In this document: positions 45,508-57,149 of the stretch, one piece after another
Layout of the letters: the number at the start of each line of letters is the position of its first letter
How positions within the stretch are numbered: the first letter of the stretch is position 1
Assembly (NCBI GenBank): GCA_947579605.1
Contig: OX388320.1
Span: 2,976,001 to 3,040,000 of the forward strand
Source: Athripsodes cinereus
Lineage: Eukaryota; Arthropoda; Insecta; Trichoptera; Leptoceridae
DNA: 64,000 nucleotides
Direction of reading: 5' to 3'
Notes under the pieces: generated by a model
Told to the model about the DNA's origin: nothing
What the model saw: the letters and a program-made list of their open reading frames with translations, nothing else
The model's database searches: none
Program-made: the position numbers and the translations under genes

Positions 45508-45780
45508 ATGACCGGTGTGGCCCAGAGATAACGCTCTTGCCTTTGAATCACGAGGTCCCGGGATCGATTCGCGGCCAGAGCAAAATGAAACACGGCCTTT
45601 TTCAAATTCTTCTGTTTGGTGTATTGTATGTGTGCATTGTCGCGATAATAAAGGAAGCATTTAATCGATTATATTTTTGTGTAGGTAAATATATTGCTGT
45701 AATTTATATTACATTTATATACCTGTTGCTACGCTTTTATGTAAATAAATAAATAATACCCATGATACATAATATATAAA
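45508..45780 (+). mobile_element. tRNA-derived SINE, copy 2 (repeat E), split by an insertion
   Basis: The head CCGGTGTGGCCCAGAGATAA and B-box region GGGATCGATTCGCGGCC match copy 1, as does the TTTTTCAAATTCTTCTG segment up to ATTGTCGCG. About 100 bp of unrelated AT-rich sequence ending AAATAAATAA follows, and the SINE resumes with TACCCATGATACA. Confidence 0.7.
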
Positions 45781-45784
45781 AACA

Positions 45785-48105
45785 AAATTAATAAGATATT
45801 CGTAATAAAGGAAAGTTCGAATTGTATAAATTGTCCTCATAATTATGTTTTAAATGTCAATGTATAATTATATGTCTCTTATCTTTATTAATGTCAAAGA
45901 AAGGTTTTATTATATATAAAGGATCATCTAGAAGCTAACAGGAACATATTGGACGAAAATAAGAGTTATTTTTAGCTAACTCTCACTAAACATTCCTGAA
46001 ACAAGATTCAATCAGGACAAATGACTCCTCTGTAGCACAGAGACTACAGATTATTGCAGAGCACATTAACGTGTTTATTGTGCTTGACTTTATTCACTTT
46101 TATTCATTATATTATCATATTCATAAGACATGTAATATCTTCAATTCAGCACTGAGCTGTGCCACCCATCTTAAATGAAAGGACGCCCTGCATGTTTATT
46201 GCATGTATTAGTCTGCCGGCTATTCCACCCGTATAAAAAATTCCATGTAATTTTTCTCAACGTGCGAGTTTATTGTAACGACGAGATATCTTCCATAATA
46301 ATTAGAATTCGTTAGAATATAATAATATTAGTACCTACCTGTAAACATTTTGTGCGTAGGTTCCGATAGTGGTTGTGTAACCAAAATAGTGATATGGACA
46401 AGAAGTAAGTACCTACCGACTAAACTTAAAAAGCACAGGTAGGTACTTACTAATTTTCTTGCGTGTTGCTAATAGATATTATAGGTATCTATATATTTAT
46501 TTATTATGTAGGTATTGGTTTATTGTAAGATCCACATGCCCACTAGAGTCAACAACACCTAAATAACTGGTTCTGACTATTTCAATATCTCAAAATATTT
46601 TAACAGTCATATTCATACAGTCTGTAAGTATTGGATATTAATATATTTATATAAAGATGTATTTACTACTAGTGGTCTTGAATCACCAAACAAACCTATT
46701 TGTTCAGTATCATTCCATCAGCAAAACAACGCAGCATGTAATTATACGTCGATTTTGCACAAATTATAAATACTAATATTTCATTTTGTGATCAATTTGT
46801 TAGTACATATACCTAATTGGAGACTGGTCACATGACAAGATGTGAGGATGGAAGATTGAATTCTTATAAAAAGAGATGATGGGAGATGGAATTCTGTGGA
46901 AAAGATCATAGATGGACAAGGGAGGTGTGTAGGAAGACCTAAAAAAGTTGGATTGGTTTGTCCAAGAATGCAATGAGATCGTGTTTGATAAATTAATCGA
47001 ATTATATAACGTTACGGTAGAAGTTTCCTGTTTAAGATTAATTTTATTACAATACGTCGCCAAGGGCTACTCTGACACCATCACGCCTTAGGTAACATTT
47101 CCTATTAACATTCTTATTGCATGGATCATCAGTAGAACATATCGAGGTGGTCGGTAACCTGATGATAGACTATACACCAACAAAGTTCTCTAAATCAGTA
47201 ACCCGATGTTAGGATATCGAACTTTTAATCGAAACATACCGGATTTGATTCCTCTCACTATCGATCCTACTCCACCTTCGCGACGTAATCAATATGTGCT
47301 ATCTCTGCGAGTTTTCGGGTTTATTTCAAAGTAATAAAAAAATATTTACAAAACTACATTTTCATGAAATATTTCTCTACAGTACTATGAAGGAAAGTAA
47401 AATCAGAATCCCGTGCTTTTTACAAACGTACATACATCTTACGAATTTCCTTCGACTTACTGGGTCGGGACCCCGTTACGCCTACGTCTTTCCCCTGAAG
47501 TCACTGTGCGTTGCCGCTTTGCAGGATCTCTGGCCACTTCGAACTGAGTCTTTCAAAACGCAGATATAATAAATGTTGCATAAATGGTTTTACTATTGTA
47601 TAGGCAGCAAGCATAAGTGGTGATTTAAAAAATTCTAATTGTAACTCTCGAAACGGAAGACCACAGACCTTTTACTGATAGATAGACTATTCTCTTCATC
47701 TATGTTCGAATGAGAACATAACAAGAAGATCACTTTACGTGTCTAAGCACTCTGTAGATATTGTAGGTATATATAGAACTTATTCGTGTACTGTAGTCAT
47801 AGCTTCCGGGGCTAAATCGTAGATTAATAATTATGTAGATATAATATTCCTGGGCGAATATAATATGTATATTAACAGTAATAGTAGATTTGATGATTAG
47901 TAATATAATATCGAATTAACTTTTTTTTATAACGATAGGGATAACTGTAACTGCTTATATTACGTGTAACCTATTTAAACCCGGTGATACTGGACAAATT
48001 ATACTAGTTCGTAATGTAATTTTAGTATTTAGTGTGTTTACAGTATGATGGCGTTAACTGTAATAGAAAAAAATAATAGACTTATACATAAACCAACGCT
48101 TTTAT
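45785..48105. other. Repeat scraps and AT-rich spacer, no gene recognised
   Basis: 46140-46230 contains a minus-strand repeat C scrap (GTGCCACCCATCTTAAATG, GCATGTATTAGTCTGCCGGC). 46403-46451 has a short inverted pair (AGTAAGTACCTACC / GGTAGGTACTTACT). A GC-richer patch at 47440-47570 resembles 61940-62060 weakly and may be a LINE scrap. Otherwise nothing seen. Confidence 0.4.
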
Positions 48106-48111
48106 TTTATC

Positions 48112-48268
48112 CACACTTCTAAGCTGTGGTTAGATGGAAGAAATCACTATATAGTGATAATCTCGCCACTGCACATCATCACATTCTTTCTTGTGTATAT
48201 TGCTATATTTATTTGTTATATGAATGATGATGTGCAAGAAGAATAAAATAAATAAATAAATAAATAAG
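48112..48268 (+). mobile_element. LINE 3' end, second copy of the 125-275 type
   Basis: CTAAGCTGTGGTTAGATG, GAAATCACTATATAGTGATA, GCCACTGCACATCATCACAT and GATGATGTGCAAGAAGAATA then (AAAT)n. Same motif order as at the window start. Confidence 0.75.
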
Positions 48269-48687
48269 CAATGTACAAAATTCTTTACTGTAAATTGATT
48301 ACAAACAATTTTATGGAGAATACATTCAAATAAAATAAAATATCTTACGACTTTATAGGTACTTAAATACCTAAGATATTTATTTATAGCCATATTAATG
48401 TATATAATAATTAAAATTGCATCATAATTTTGATGGTCTGCGAATTAATTAACCACTTAACCTTCAAATCAAAGCAATTATGTGTGTATTCAATGATTCG
48501 AAATCTGACAGATTTTCACTGAATGCAATCAAAATGTTGTTTTAAATTTTAATTAATTACTTCGCACATAAATGTTTAACAATTGATAATTACTAAAAAT
48601 AACAACAACGTAGGAACTTCAGAAACTTTTGACAATCGGATTGATAGGCAATTAATTTGATTCAATGCTTAAAACTACTACTACTAT

Positions 48688-48832
48688 ACCATCACGGCAT
48701 ATCCCACAAGTGGGGTAGCCAGCAGATCAGCTGCATGTAAGAAACATGCAAACTGTCCTCTTCGTGCCAATATAAAATCAAGACATTCAGGATGGGTGGC
48801 AAGCCTCATCGCTGAATTTAAGAATTAATGAA
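48688..48832 (+). mobile_element. Repeat C, well-preserved copy
   Basis: Reads CCATCACGGCATATCCCACA, AGTGGGGTAGCCAGCAGATC, ACTGTCCTCTTCGTGCCAAT, AAGACATTCAGGATGGGTGG and AAGCCTCATCGCTGAATTTA. A good reference for the 5' two-thirds of the family. Confidence 0.75.
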
Positions 48833-49140
48833 TTTAAGAATGCTTAAAACTGCATTTTCTACATTTGGGGTAGCTAGCAAATATTCCTCTTTATTCGCGA
48901 ATCAGATCAAGTTGGTTAAGGTGCATCTACAGGGGGTGGTCAAATTTATGTACTCACTCTAAAAAACTATTTTCTTTACATACCATTTTTTTTCAGTAAT
49001 TTTGATATTTTAAGTAACAATACCTAACGCAAGCAGATAAAATTAGCTCAAAAACAAAAATAAGTTCACATCCGAAAATAACAAGAATTGAACTAATGTA
49101 CGTAACAAACTTTAATTCGTATGAATTATTATGGGGCTGC

Positions 49141-49235
49141 CATTAGTATTTGGGTTAGTTGGAAGAGATCCCACCTCTGCGATAAACTCGCCCTCTGTAT
49201 GTTGATAATACCTTATTTTAATGCATTTTTCTATC
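49141..49235 (+). mobile_element. LINE/SINE tail (908-1050 family)
   Basis: TTTGGGTTAGTTGGAAGAGA, GCGATAAACTCGCCCTCTGT and TGATAATACC are in family order. Confidence 0.65.
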
Positions 49236-49296
49236 AAATTGTATGTACTAGTAGGTAGGTAATCAAGTACAAGGCTGCTTCAACTGCCTAATGTGA

Positions 49297-49467
49297 AAAT
49301 GGGTTAAGAGGGAGTCCCCGGAATGCGACTGTGGAGCTCATTCCCAAACAATTCTACATCTGGTGGAGGAGTGTCCATGTAGAAGGTACGAGGGAGACTG
49401 GATGGGCATGCATAGAGCAACCCCAGATTCGGTGCAGTGGCTTTCTAAACGAGAACCAAGGATTTGA
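49297..49467 (+). pseudogene. LINE ORF2 C-terminus with Cys/His zinc-knuckle
   Basis: Reads ESPECDCGAHSQTILHLVEE, then CPCRRYEGDWMGMHRATPDS and a TGA at 49465-49467. The C-x-C…H…E-C-P arrangement is the terminal Cys/His motif of R1/I/Jockey-type LINE ORF2 proteins. A stop just upstream (49294-49296) shows that it is a relic. Confidence 0.75.
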
Positions 49468-49557
49468 TTTGGAATGATTATTAATACAAGCCGAAGCCAT
49501 ACGAAAAGTAAAGTAAGTAATGTACAGTAAATAATGAATATATAAATAAATAAGTAC

Positions 49558-49680
49558 TTTTGGGTTAGTTGGAAGATATCGCTTGCACGCGATAAACTCG
49601 CCCATTGTGCATGATAATTATTTGTATTTATAATCTGTTTATATGTATGTTTTTTAAGGCACAATAAAGTTTATTATTAT
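49558..49680 (+). mobile_element. LINE/SINE tail, best copy of the 908-1050 family
   Basis: TTTTGGGTTAGTTGGAAGATATCGC, ACGCGATAAACTCGCCCATT, GTGCATGATAATTATTTGTA and GGCACAATAAAGTTTATT then (ATT)n. It appears to be inserted just after the 3' UTR of the LINE relic at 49297-49467. Confidence 0.7.
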
Positions 49681-50349
49681 TATTACTTATATGAACAATA
49701 CTACATAAGTTGAAAGACGTCTCTCTCGGAATCAATAATCTATATAGTAGAAAGAAACACTTGTTTCAAATTACATAACAATACTACATGTAATCAGTTA
49801 CAAAAAAGCAAGTCGATATTACTTAAAACATTAAAACTACTGCAAGAAATGTGTAAATTTGATTTTTTTGAGTGAGTACATGAATTTGTAGTTTATTTAT
49901 ACAAGAGCAACTCGAATTGATATTTGAAAAATAGTGAAAGTGTGATGTTATTTCATTAACATTATCAAATACACTTGATATATTTTAGAAATATAACTAT
50001 AACACCTAATATATGTAGTAACTGGATGTAGAGAAAACATTATTGCAGTTATGTTGTATCCTTGTATATGTATAGGTATCCTCACCTTGGATTTACAAGG
50101 TTAGTATCATGAAAACGGTGTCATGAATGCTCTACAAGTTACTCGCAATCAATGTAATAATCGTTAAAAATTTGTTGAATGCCAATTCTATTAATACAAT
50201 ATGTGATCGTTAATCTACTAAATTGGTTTTGTTGGTAAAATTTCAGATTAAAATAATAATAATATGAATATAGCGCCGTATTGTGATAAAATCACTTCAA
50301 GGGCGCTACACAACATGCTTTTTAAGCTGAACGTATCAAGATATAATTT

Positions 50350-50575
50350 ACTGGCGATCCGCACGGGTAGAAATGTTTTTAAAAAAATAATTTAGTTTTA
50401 GTAAGGATCCCTATTTTTTTTTTAAATATAATATAGTCTATGTCACCCGGGGATAGTGTAGCTTCCCAACAATGAAAGAATTTTTCAAATCGGTTCAGTA
50501 GTTTCGGAGCCTATTCAATGCAAATAATCAAATCTTTCCTCTTTATAATATTAGTATAGATGAATTTTGTACTTG
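50350..50575 (+). mobile_element. Fragment of a common lepidopteran interspersed element
   Basis: ACCCGGGGATAGTGTAGCTT, TTTTTCAAATCGGTTCAGTA, GTTTCGGAGCCTATTCAATG and CTTTATAATATTAGTATAGA are, from memory, the 3' end of a very abundant lepidopteran repeat. A matching 5' end (CTAGCTGGCCCGGCGAACTT) is at 61890-61925. Confidence 0.6.
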
Positions 50576-50708
50576 TATTCATGTAATTACGTAGGGTACT
50601 ACTTCACCTGATAAATTATAATTCGTCTGAATTTGGTCGATTTCAAGAGCCCAAAATGAATTATTTGCATTTTTTTGTACACAATGCTGAAGCATAAAAT
50701 ATCGCCAG

Positions 50709-50728
50709 ACCTAACCTAACCTAACCTA
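50709..50728. repeat. Four CCTAA units (telomere-type motif)
   Basis: ACCTAACCTAACCTAACCTA is the complement of the insect telomere unit TTAGG. Four units could be chance or an interstitial remnant. Confidence 0.5.
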
Positions 50729-51112
50729 CAGTTAGTCAAACGTAAAAATAATTGCCAATTGAGTGATGTAGCATAACATAACACTAGACCTAAACAAACT
50801 ACTCTACAGTCAATCAAACGTGAACACTTGATATGCCGAGCGCGAACGAAAAATGCAAATAATTAATTTTGTGCTTAAAAAATCAGCAAAATTCCATCGG
50901 ATTCTTATTTTATAGGTAAAATACTATATATATTTGACATTTTATATATTTGTATTATGATTAAAAAAAAATATATTGTGTACGTGTACCTATGCATTGT
51001 TTTTTTTAAATTTAATATCTTTTATATTTTCTTTTATAAGTTTTTTTATCTTTTACATTTGTATAGGTGTGAATTTGTTTTGTTTTCAATTTTATTGATG
51101 TAAAAAAAAATT

Positions 51113-51170
51113 ATATATAACATGTAAAAAAGGCTTTTTTGTCGTAAATAAATGAATAAAATATCTATAT
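51113..51170 (+). mobile_element. 3' tail of the 39.8-kb LINE family
   Basis: AACATGTAAAAAAGGCTTTT then TTGTCGTAAATAAATGAATA, preceded by an AT-rich 3'-UTR-like stretch. Confidence 0.55.
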
Positions 51171-51274
51171 AAAAAAAATCCAAAAAAATGATGTTTAGGG
51201 ACGTACAGGAGATCTGGAATAGTTTCATTTTATTTAACAGATTCACTCATATTATGTTAATAGTGGTTTGAATT

Positions 51275-51575
51275 ATTATAAAAGACATTCAGATTAGGTG
51301 GCGTACTTCATCGCTGAATTTGAATATAATATTTTTGCACACTTCTGCTGGGAGTTTCGGGTGATGGACGCGGTATATGGCGCCCTTGAGGTCATGTTAT
51401 GAATAAACGGCGCTTTACAAATTGTCCATATACATAATTTAGTCAAATAATTACCGTAACAATTTTAAATGTAATGTCTTATTTATGAAACTTTACAAAT
51501 ACTCGCTTTTTATAGGGCTCTCGAAAACTTACACAAAAAAGTGAGTCACTAATTCTTTGCTGAAGAATCTACAAA
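51275..51575 (+). mobile_element. Repeat C copy interrupted by a LINE 3' end
   Basis: AAGACATTCAGATTAGGTGG and CATCGCTGAATTTGAATA are repeat C. At 51340-51430, ATGGCGCCCTTGAGGTCATG and AACGGCGCTTTACAAATTGT match the LINE end at 15841-15900. Repeat C resumes near 51490 with CTTTACAAATACTCGC and CTCGAAAACTTACAC. Confidence 0.55.
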
Positions 51576-52235
51576 TTTTATAGATTTAATTTTGCTTTCA
51601 TGAATAATATTTGAAACCATCTAATACATTGAAATTCCAACAACAATAGTTTCACTCGCATACCATTGATATTAAAATCTTAGATAAATATGTATCTGAT
51701 AAATACAAATTAATATTAACTATAGAAAATATAAGTCGGAATCTTGAAAGCATGAAAAACATTATATTAAAAATGCTTACCAAGCTAATTATGCACATGA
51801 AACACAACTCATCTTTTCATTGGCTTCAATAAACAGCATCAGCAGGTAATGTCAGATTTATAATAAAACATGCCGACATTTTATAATAAAACATGCCGAC
51901 ATTTTATGACAGTAGCAAGTATTTTTACATGATGCAATTACTATATGAATAGGTATATTTATTGTTAGATATTTATGTTTAATTATACAAATGATATTTA
52001 CAACAACAGATTGCAGTAAAATATTTGCTCATATAGTCAGTTTAATGTTAGCTAGATGATATTCCTACATCATCGCTAATATTGTTTTCTATAATTATTA
52101 TTCATTTTATTATTATACTAGGTACTTATAGTTTCCCGCAATATAAAAGTTATACTTATTCAGGAATGATGCAAGGTGAAAATCAACAAGATTGAATTAA
52201 AATCTAATTCTTTGTAGGTACTACTAATATACCTA

Positions 52236-52480
52236 CCGTCACGGCATATCCCACAAGTGAGGAAGCCAGCGGGCAAACTGCAATTAATAAACAATCGTAG
52301 GTATTGACTTCTACAAGCTTATAATGAATAAGATATTCAGAATGAGTGACATATCTCATCGCTGAATTGAAGATGTTTATTGTCTTATACGTGAGGTTCA
52401 AGGATCGTCTGTCTTTTACAGAACACTCGAAAACTTACAAAAACGAGTGAAAGACCTATCCTTTACCAGAGGGGGGGGGG
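52236..52480 (+). mobile_element. Repeat C, long copy
   Basis: Covers most of the family: ACCGTCACGGCATATCCCAC, GAAGCCAGCGGGCAAACTGC, AAGATATTCAGAATGAGTGA, CATCGCTGAATTGAAGATGT, CTTATACGTGAGGTTCAAGG, TCTTTTACAGAACACTCGAA and the AGTGAAAGACCTATCCTTTA region. It ends at an 11-G run (52471-52481). Confidence 0.7.
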
Positions 52481-52621
52481 GTAAAACAATAATATCAAAT
52501 GATTAAAGCAATTTAATTACATGGCATTTAAACACACTTGTTAACTTTTGAGTTCCGAGCTATTATAATAGAAATTAATTAAGTTGCTAATCTTTTTGTA
52601 TTATTAAAATTTTGGACCTGG

Positions 52622-52747
52622 ATGAGAGGTGTGGAGGAGCTGTTTCGCGCTGTCCAGAACAGGAAGGACTTCTCCCAGTTGGTCCTCAACGTCGGGGGGA
52701 CCCGACAAGACACGCAGAGAGAGAGAGATAATAAGCAAATTATATAA
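52622..52747 (+). pseudogene. Possible LINE C-terminal fragment
   Basis: A 41-codon GC-rich stretch (VEELFRAVQNRKDFSQLVLN, VGGTRQDTQRE) then TAA in otherwise AT-rich DNA. The composition and final charged tail look like a LINE ORF end, but I do not recognise the family. A lone exon of an unknown gene is the alternative; no good splice sites were seen. Confidence 0.3.
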
Positions 52748-52976
52748 AGTATTCCCACCTAAACAAAATATGTTATATAATATTGCTAAATATAATAGAA
52801 TTGTATTAATGACATATTAGTTACAGTAGGGTACAGACTGTAATATTGACATTTTCAATGAAATCATAGAAATGTTTCTCCAATAGCTACGTAACATATT
52901 ACCTATAACATAAAATACAATAAGTATGACACTTAGCCGTGTAGGTATACATGTCGTAGGGAATGTATGAATATGG

Positions 52977-53395
52977 AGGTTTGATCAAATCCTTAAGAGA
53001 GACGATCAATTTACGAGAGATGTTAAAATAACAACAAGTGGGATGATTCCTCTAAAAAAATTAAGTGATTTGATCAAATGTTTACAAGGTTTTAGTGAAA
53101 AGAATAAATAAAAATGTTGTTTACTCTGAGCGTCACGTCAAATGTACAACGCTGGCCGACACTGACGCCGGCGCCGGAGGAGATCGGTGAGGTAAAAGAG
53201 AGTGGTAACAAGCGAAATATAGAGCTACGCGAGGCTTGACTTTTATTATTTCATCTTTTTACTAAAATGCTTCAGGTATTTGATCTCACGACTTACTTAC
53301 CCTCTTAAGAGAATCATGTTGACCCCACAGTTGCTATTTTTCCATTCGCCGCGAATCGATAATGTCCCTTCAATATTTGATCAAATCTCGATTTT
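52977..53395. mobile_element. Long-TIR element with GC-rich core
   Basis: The left end GGTTTGATCAAATCCTTAAG and the complement of the right end (GATTTGATCAAATATTGAAG) correspond. Interior motifs (GTGGGATGATTCCTCT against GGGGTCAACATGATTCTCTT, TTTTAGTGAAAAG against TTTTAGTAAAAAG) mirror each other. The core at 53125-53225 is GC-rich (GCTGGCCGACACTGACGCCG). No transposase and no clear target duplication. Confidence 0.6.
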
Positions 53396-53704
53396 CATCA
53401 TTTCCCTGCGACATATTATTTACTAAATACTAGTATTATTGACATCAGCAAACATTTGTCTGCTAATAGCAAATATTGTACCAACTACACGAATGACATT
53501 TTATACATTACCTACCCACTCTCACACCAAGAAACTATTCCCATCATCAACTACATAATTTAGAGCATATCCGACAAGTCATCAATTGACATTTTTGTCA
53601 TAAACAATGGATCATGTTATATTTTTTACGTACCGAGTAGGTACATGATATGAATGATTTAAACCTTCAATAAACAAAAATATAGATAAAACCAATTAGA
53701 TATC

Positions 53705-53775
53705 TCGATTGTAGAACCATATTTACGCAATGTTACATTGTGCAAAATCAATTGTAAGAAGTGAGAAAGGCTAGA
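53705..53775. repeat. Half copy of the 27220-27441 MITE
   Basis: CTCGATTGTAGAACCATATT, TACGCAATGTTACATTGTGC and AAGAAGTGAGAAAGGC correspond to the left arm only. Confidence 0.65.
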
Positions 53776-54281
53776 AAAAAAACACACCTATCCAAGAAAT
53801 TAAAAAAAAATGTTTAAAACAACATTACTGTTTTTTTTTCACATTGATAATTACAAAACTCGAGTGGTTTTTTTCAAGATAGCTTGACATTATCAAGAAT
53901 TTCCTTGTTATCGTTACCTTCATAGAGCATAGAGTACCTACATCAAATGTTTTCGACACACGTTTCATGTTTTCAAAAAAGTAAGAGTATATGCATTCAT
54001 GTATGATCTTAATATAGTCTGTTTGTGTGTTTGTACATATAAATGTTATTAAATGCTATGCTACGTATTATTATATGTCGTGTGACATACTGACACGATA
54101 CTGAAATAAACCTGCCTCTTAGACATATACAATAATAATTATATCTATCTACCAGTCAATCATAATATAGTTGAGTTATTAGAGTAGGTATCGACATTAC
54201 CGCAAACTGTCTACGGTTATGTCTCTGCAATATCTGAAGCAGTGTTTCCCAACTTTTCCACAACTAAGTATCCTACCATAC

Positions 54282-54515
54282 TATCACAGGATATCTCACA
54301 AGTTATGTAGACAGCGGGAGTATAGCTCGTAATTTACGGGTCCTTCTCTCCCTGCCAATAAAAAATAAGACATTTAGGAAAGGTGGCATACCTCATCGCA
54401 AAATTTTAGATATATTATACGTGAGGTTTTATGAACTACTGCTTTTTACATACCCTAACACTCGAAAACTAGCTAATTCTTGTAAAAAAAAAATCCCTTA
54501 AAAAATGGAAAGTAA
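54282..54515 (+). mobile_element. Repeat C, long copy
   Basis: ACTATCACAGGATATCTCAC, GTAGACAGCGGGAGTATAGC, CTCTCCCTGCCAATAAAAAA, GGTGGCATACCTCATCGC, TATACGTGAGGTTTTATGAA and AACACTCGAAAACTAGC are in family order. Confidence 0.65.
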
Positions 54516-54519
54516 AAAT

Positions 54520-56730
54520 TATTTGGAATACAGTAGGGCCTTTTAATTGAAAAGATAGCTGATAAAAAGTAAACGCCCTCGTAGAATGATGGCTGCGCTT
54601 GCTTCTATGCTGCCAACTTAATAATACTTAGTAGTCATAAACAATGTGCACCGGAGGTCGCTTTCTGCATTAATACGAATTTACTAATTTTTATTTCTAG
54701 GCAACTGGATTATGAACAAATTGGATTACCAATGTATTGTAAAAAATGTTACCCCTGTGTGCACAAGTACCCTAGATTGAGAGCCACTGATCTATGGGAT
54801 ATAATTTATTTACCTAATTTATATGACAATGTGTATAGTATATCATGGACGCCTTATTGGCAATATTGGCACACAAATCATTGCAATAGGCAGGCAGATA
54901 TATTTGATATATTATGGTATACTTACATTAAATAAACTATAAAACCTATCTTTTAGAATCAATCTACAAAGGTTTGTGATAAACCTAAAAATATTTGCAT
55001 TATGTTTTTGTCCTGCAAGTGAAATTCGATCAACGAAGCTTTCGATTTTTACTTATAAAATAAGTTCAGAACTCTTAGGTAAAATATTAAGTAAATGCCT
55101 ATTAAGCTGAGAAGATAAGAAATAGTATAAAAAATAAGATTGTGTGGAATTTTAAGGAAAATGGGACGAACAAAATAAATATATTTTATTTTAATTCCAC
55201 GAAATCATTTAAATAATATAATGCTTTAGTTGTAAATATGTAAAAAACAACAAAATAATTGTTAATAAAAATAAAAGGAAATCACAATGAAATAAGACAA
55301 AAAGATAAATCACTGCTATTTAAAAAAAAATATTTGGTAAAAAAAAACGTTCTTGCATAGAATTGTAATTAGAGCGATTTGTTATTCCTGTAAAAATAAC
55401 ATATTATAGAATAGATGGTAATAATTTAATGATAAGCTTACGGTTCAGTGAACATGTACAATATGAAAAGATTCGGACAATGATAGCTGGTTGTTATTGT
55501 TATGTTTACACAATTATCAAAAAAAAACATGTTATTATTGTATTAGTGAAATCACATCCTGAATACCTATAATATATTATGCTGTGATTAAAGTAAACGT
55601 ACTTACTTATAATGTTACTGCTATTATTCGATGGAGGATTGATGTTACCTGATTTAATGGAGTCGAAAAATGTGGGAAAACAATAAATTGTTCTCGATTA
55701 ATTCATGTAGCAAAAATTGTTCTCGATTAATTCATGTGGTGAGTTCGCTGGTTACCCTACTTGTACGGGATATTGTATAAATCATCATTGTTACAATCAA
55801 TCGCCCTTAAACGTTTGATTCGAAAATACAGGGTGAAAATAAGCTTTCTCTATTCATAACAATTTTGTATCAATTATCATTTACACCAACGTTTTTAACG
55901 CTCTGGTGTATATTGAAAGATTGTTCGGAGGATGGTAAAAGTAAAAAAATCATTTTTGGCCACGGATCATTGGAAATTGTTAAAATATTATCTATTATTA
56001 TTATTCTCTTTAAATTCACTTTGCACATCATTACAGCTTTTGGACAATGCAGTGTGCAATTTTCTAACAGAAAAATATTTATATTATAGAAATTTTCATT
56101 TTTATCCACTCTACATATTTCTTTCTTCATGAGTTTTATACGGATAATCAATGTAGTCAAATACATCTCTCTCGGAAGTAATTAAGGAAGGATTTCGATT
56201 TATATTTAAAATGAGTCTTGTTTATACCTACTAAATGTTTTATTTAATGATTAATCGACTACTTCACACGTTTAACAATTGTGTTCAAACATATAATTTT
56301 ATAAATTTGTATAATGCAATCGATTATGTGCAAAACAAAAACAGACAAAAACATTCTTTGTTTAATGAACTACCTCAAATTTATGTTTATTAGATTGGTA
56401 AGAAAGGTATCTTAATTGGTTTGCTCATTGTTGTTTTTTTAATATTCATACTTATTGTTTCAACTGTTTGATCCATACTGAATAAATAAAATAAAAATAA
56501 AATAAAGATATAGCTATTAGGTAATAAGTAATTTAAAAAAATATTCTGCCTACAACCCTGCATTCTGATAAAAGTTCAAAAACCCCGTTTAATATCCCAG
56601 ATAATCATTTTTGGGATATTATGTCATCAGTGGATATTAAAAAGTTTAACAATTTGAATGATATTATGTATTTGAGATAATAATCTTCGTAGGAGTAGGT
56701 AGGTATATGGTATGGATGGACAGTGACCAG
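54520..56730. other. AT-rich spacer, no gene recognised
   Basis: Several short open frames (54732-54935, 55865-56089, 55870-56166) have AT-rich codons and no motif. At 55678-55740 a ~30-bp unit (AAAATTGTTCTCGATTAATT then CATGT) is repeated in tandem. Confidence 0.45.
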
Positions 56731-56742
56731 AAGTGTTATAAC

Positions 56743-57140
56743 CAGGGTTGCCAGGTCTTTTCCAAAAAAATACCGAACATTGAGCAAAAAAAAAAGTTTT
56801 AATCGTTGATCTATATTATGACCTTTAAATACAAAGTGCCATTGCATAAGAGCAACTAGCCACCCTAACTTATAAATATTATATCACCATGTCCACAATT
56901 AATTTATTACGGCTGTTCGTCCACAAATAATTCATAATATGCCTAAATATCTTTCCACATAAGCATTACTACATTAGTACTGCCATTATTGTTTTAATTA
57001 TCTGTTTCAAGTTAGGGCTTATGTCGTTTATTAGGGAGAAAATTAATCAGAAAAAAATACGTATTTTGTCATACCGAACACCTAACACGGTGCTAAAATA
57101 CCGAACGGTTCGGTACAATACCGAACACCTGGCAACCCTG
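56743..57140. mobile_element. hAT MITE with exact target duplication
   Basis: 398 bp. Terminal inverted repeats CAGGGTTGCCAGGT / ACCTGGCAACCCTG are perfect and flanked by the same 8 bases, GTTATAAC, at 56735-56742 and 57141-57148. CAGGGTTGCCA-type ends plus an 8-bp duplication are typical of hAT. The interior repeats TACCGAAC several times near the right end. No ORF. Confidence 0.92.
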
Positions 57141-57149
57141 GTTATAACA

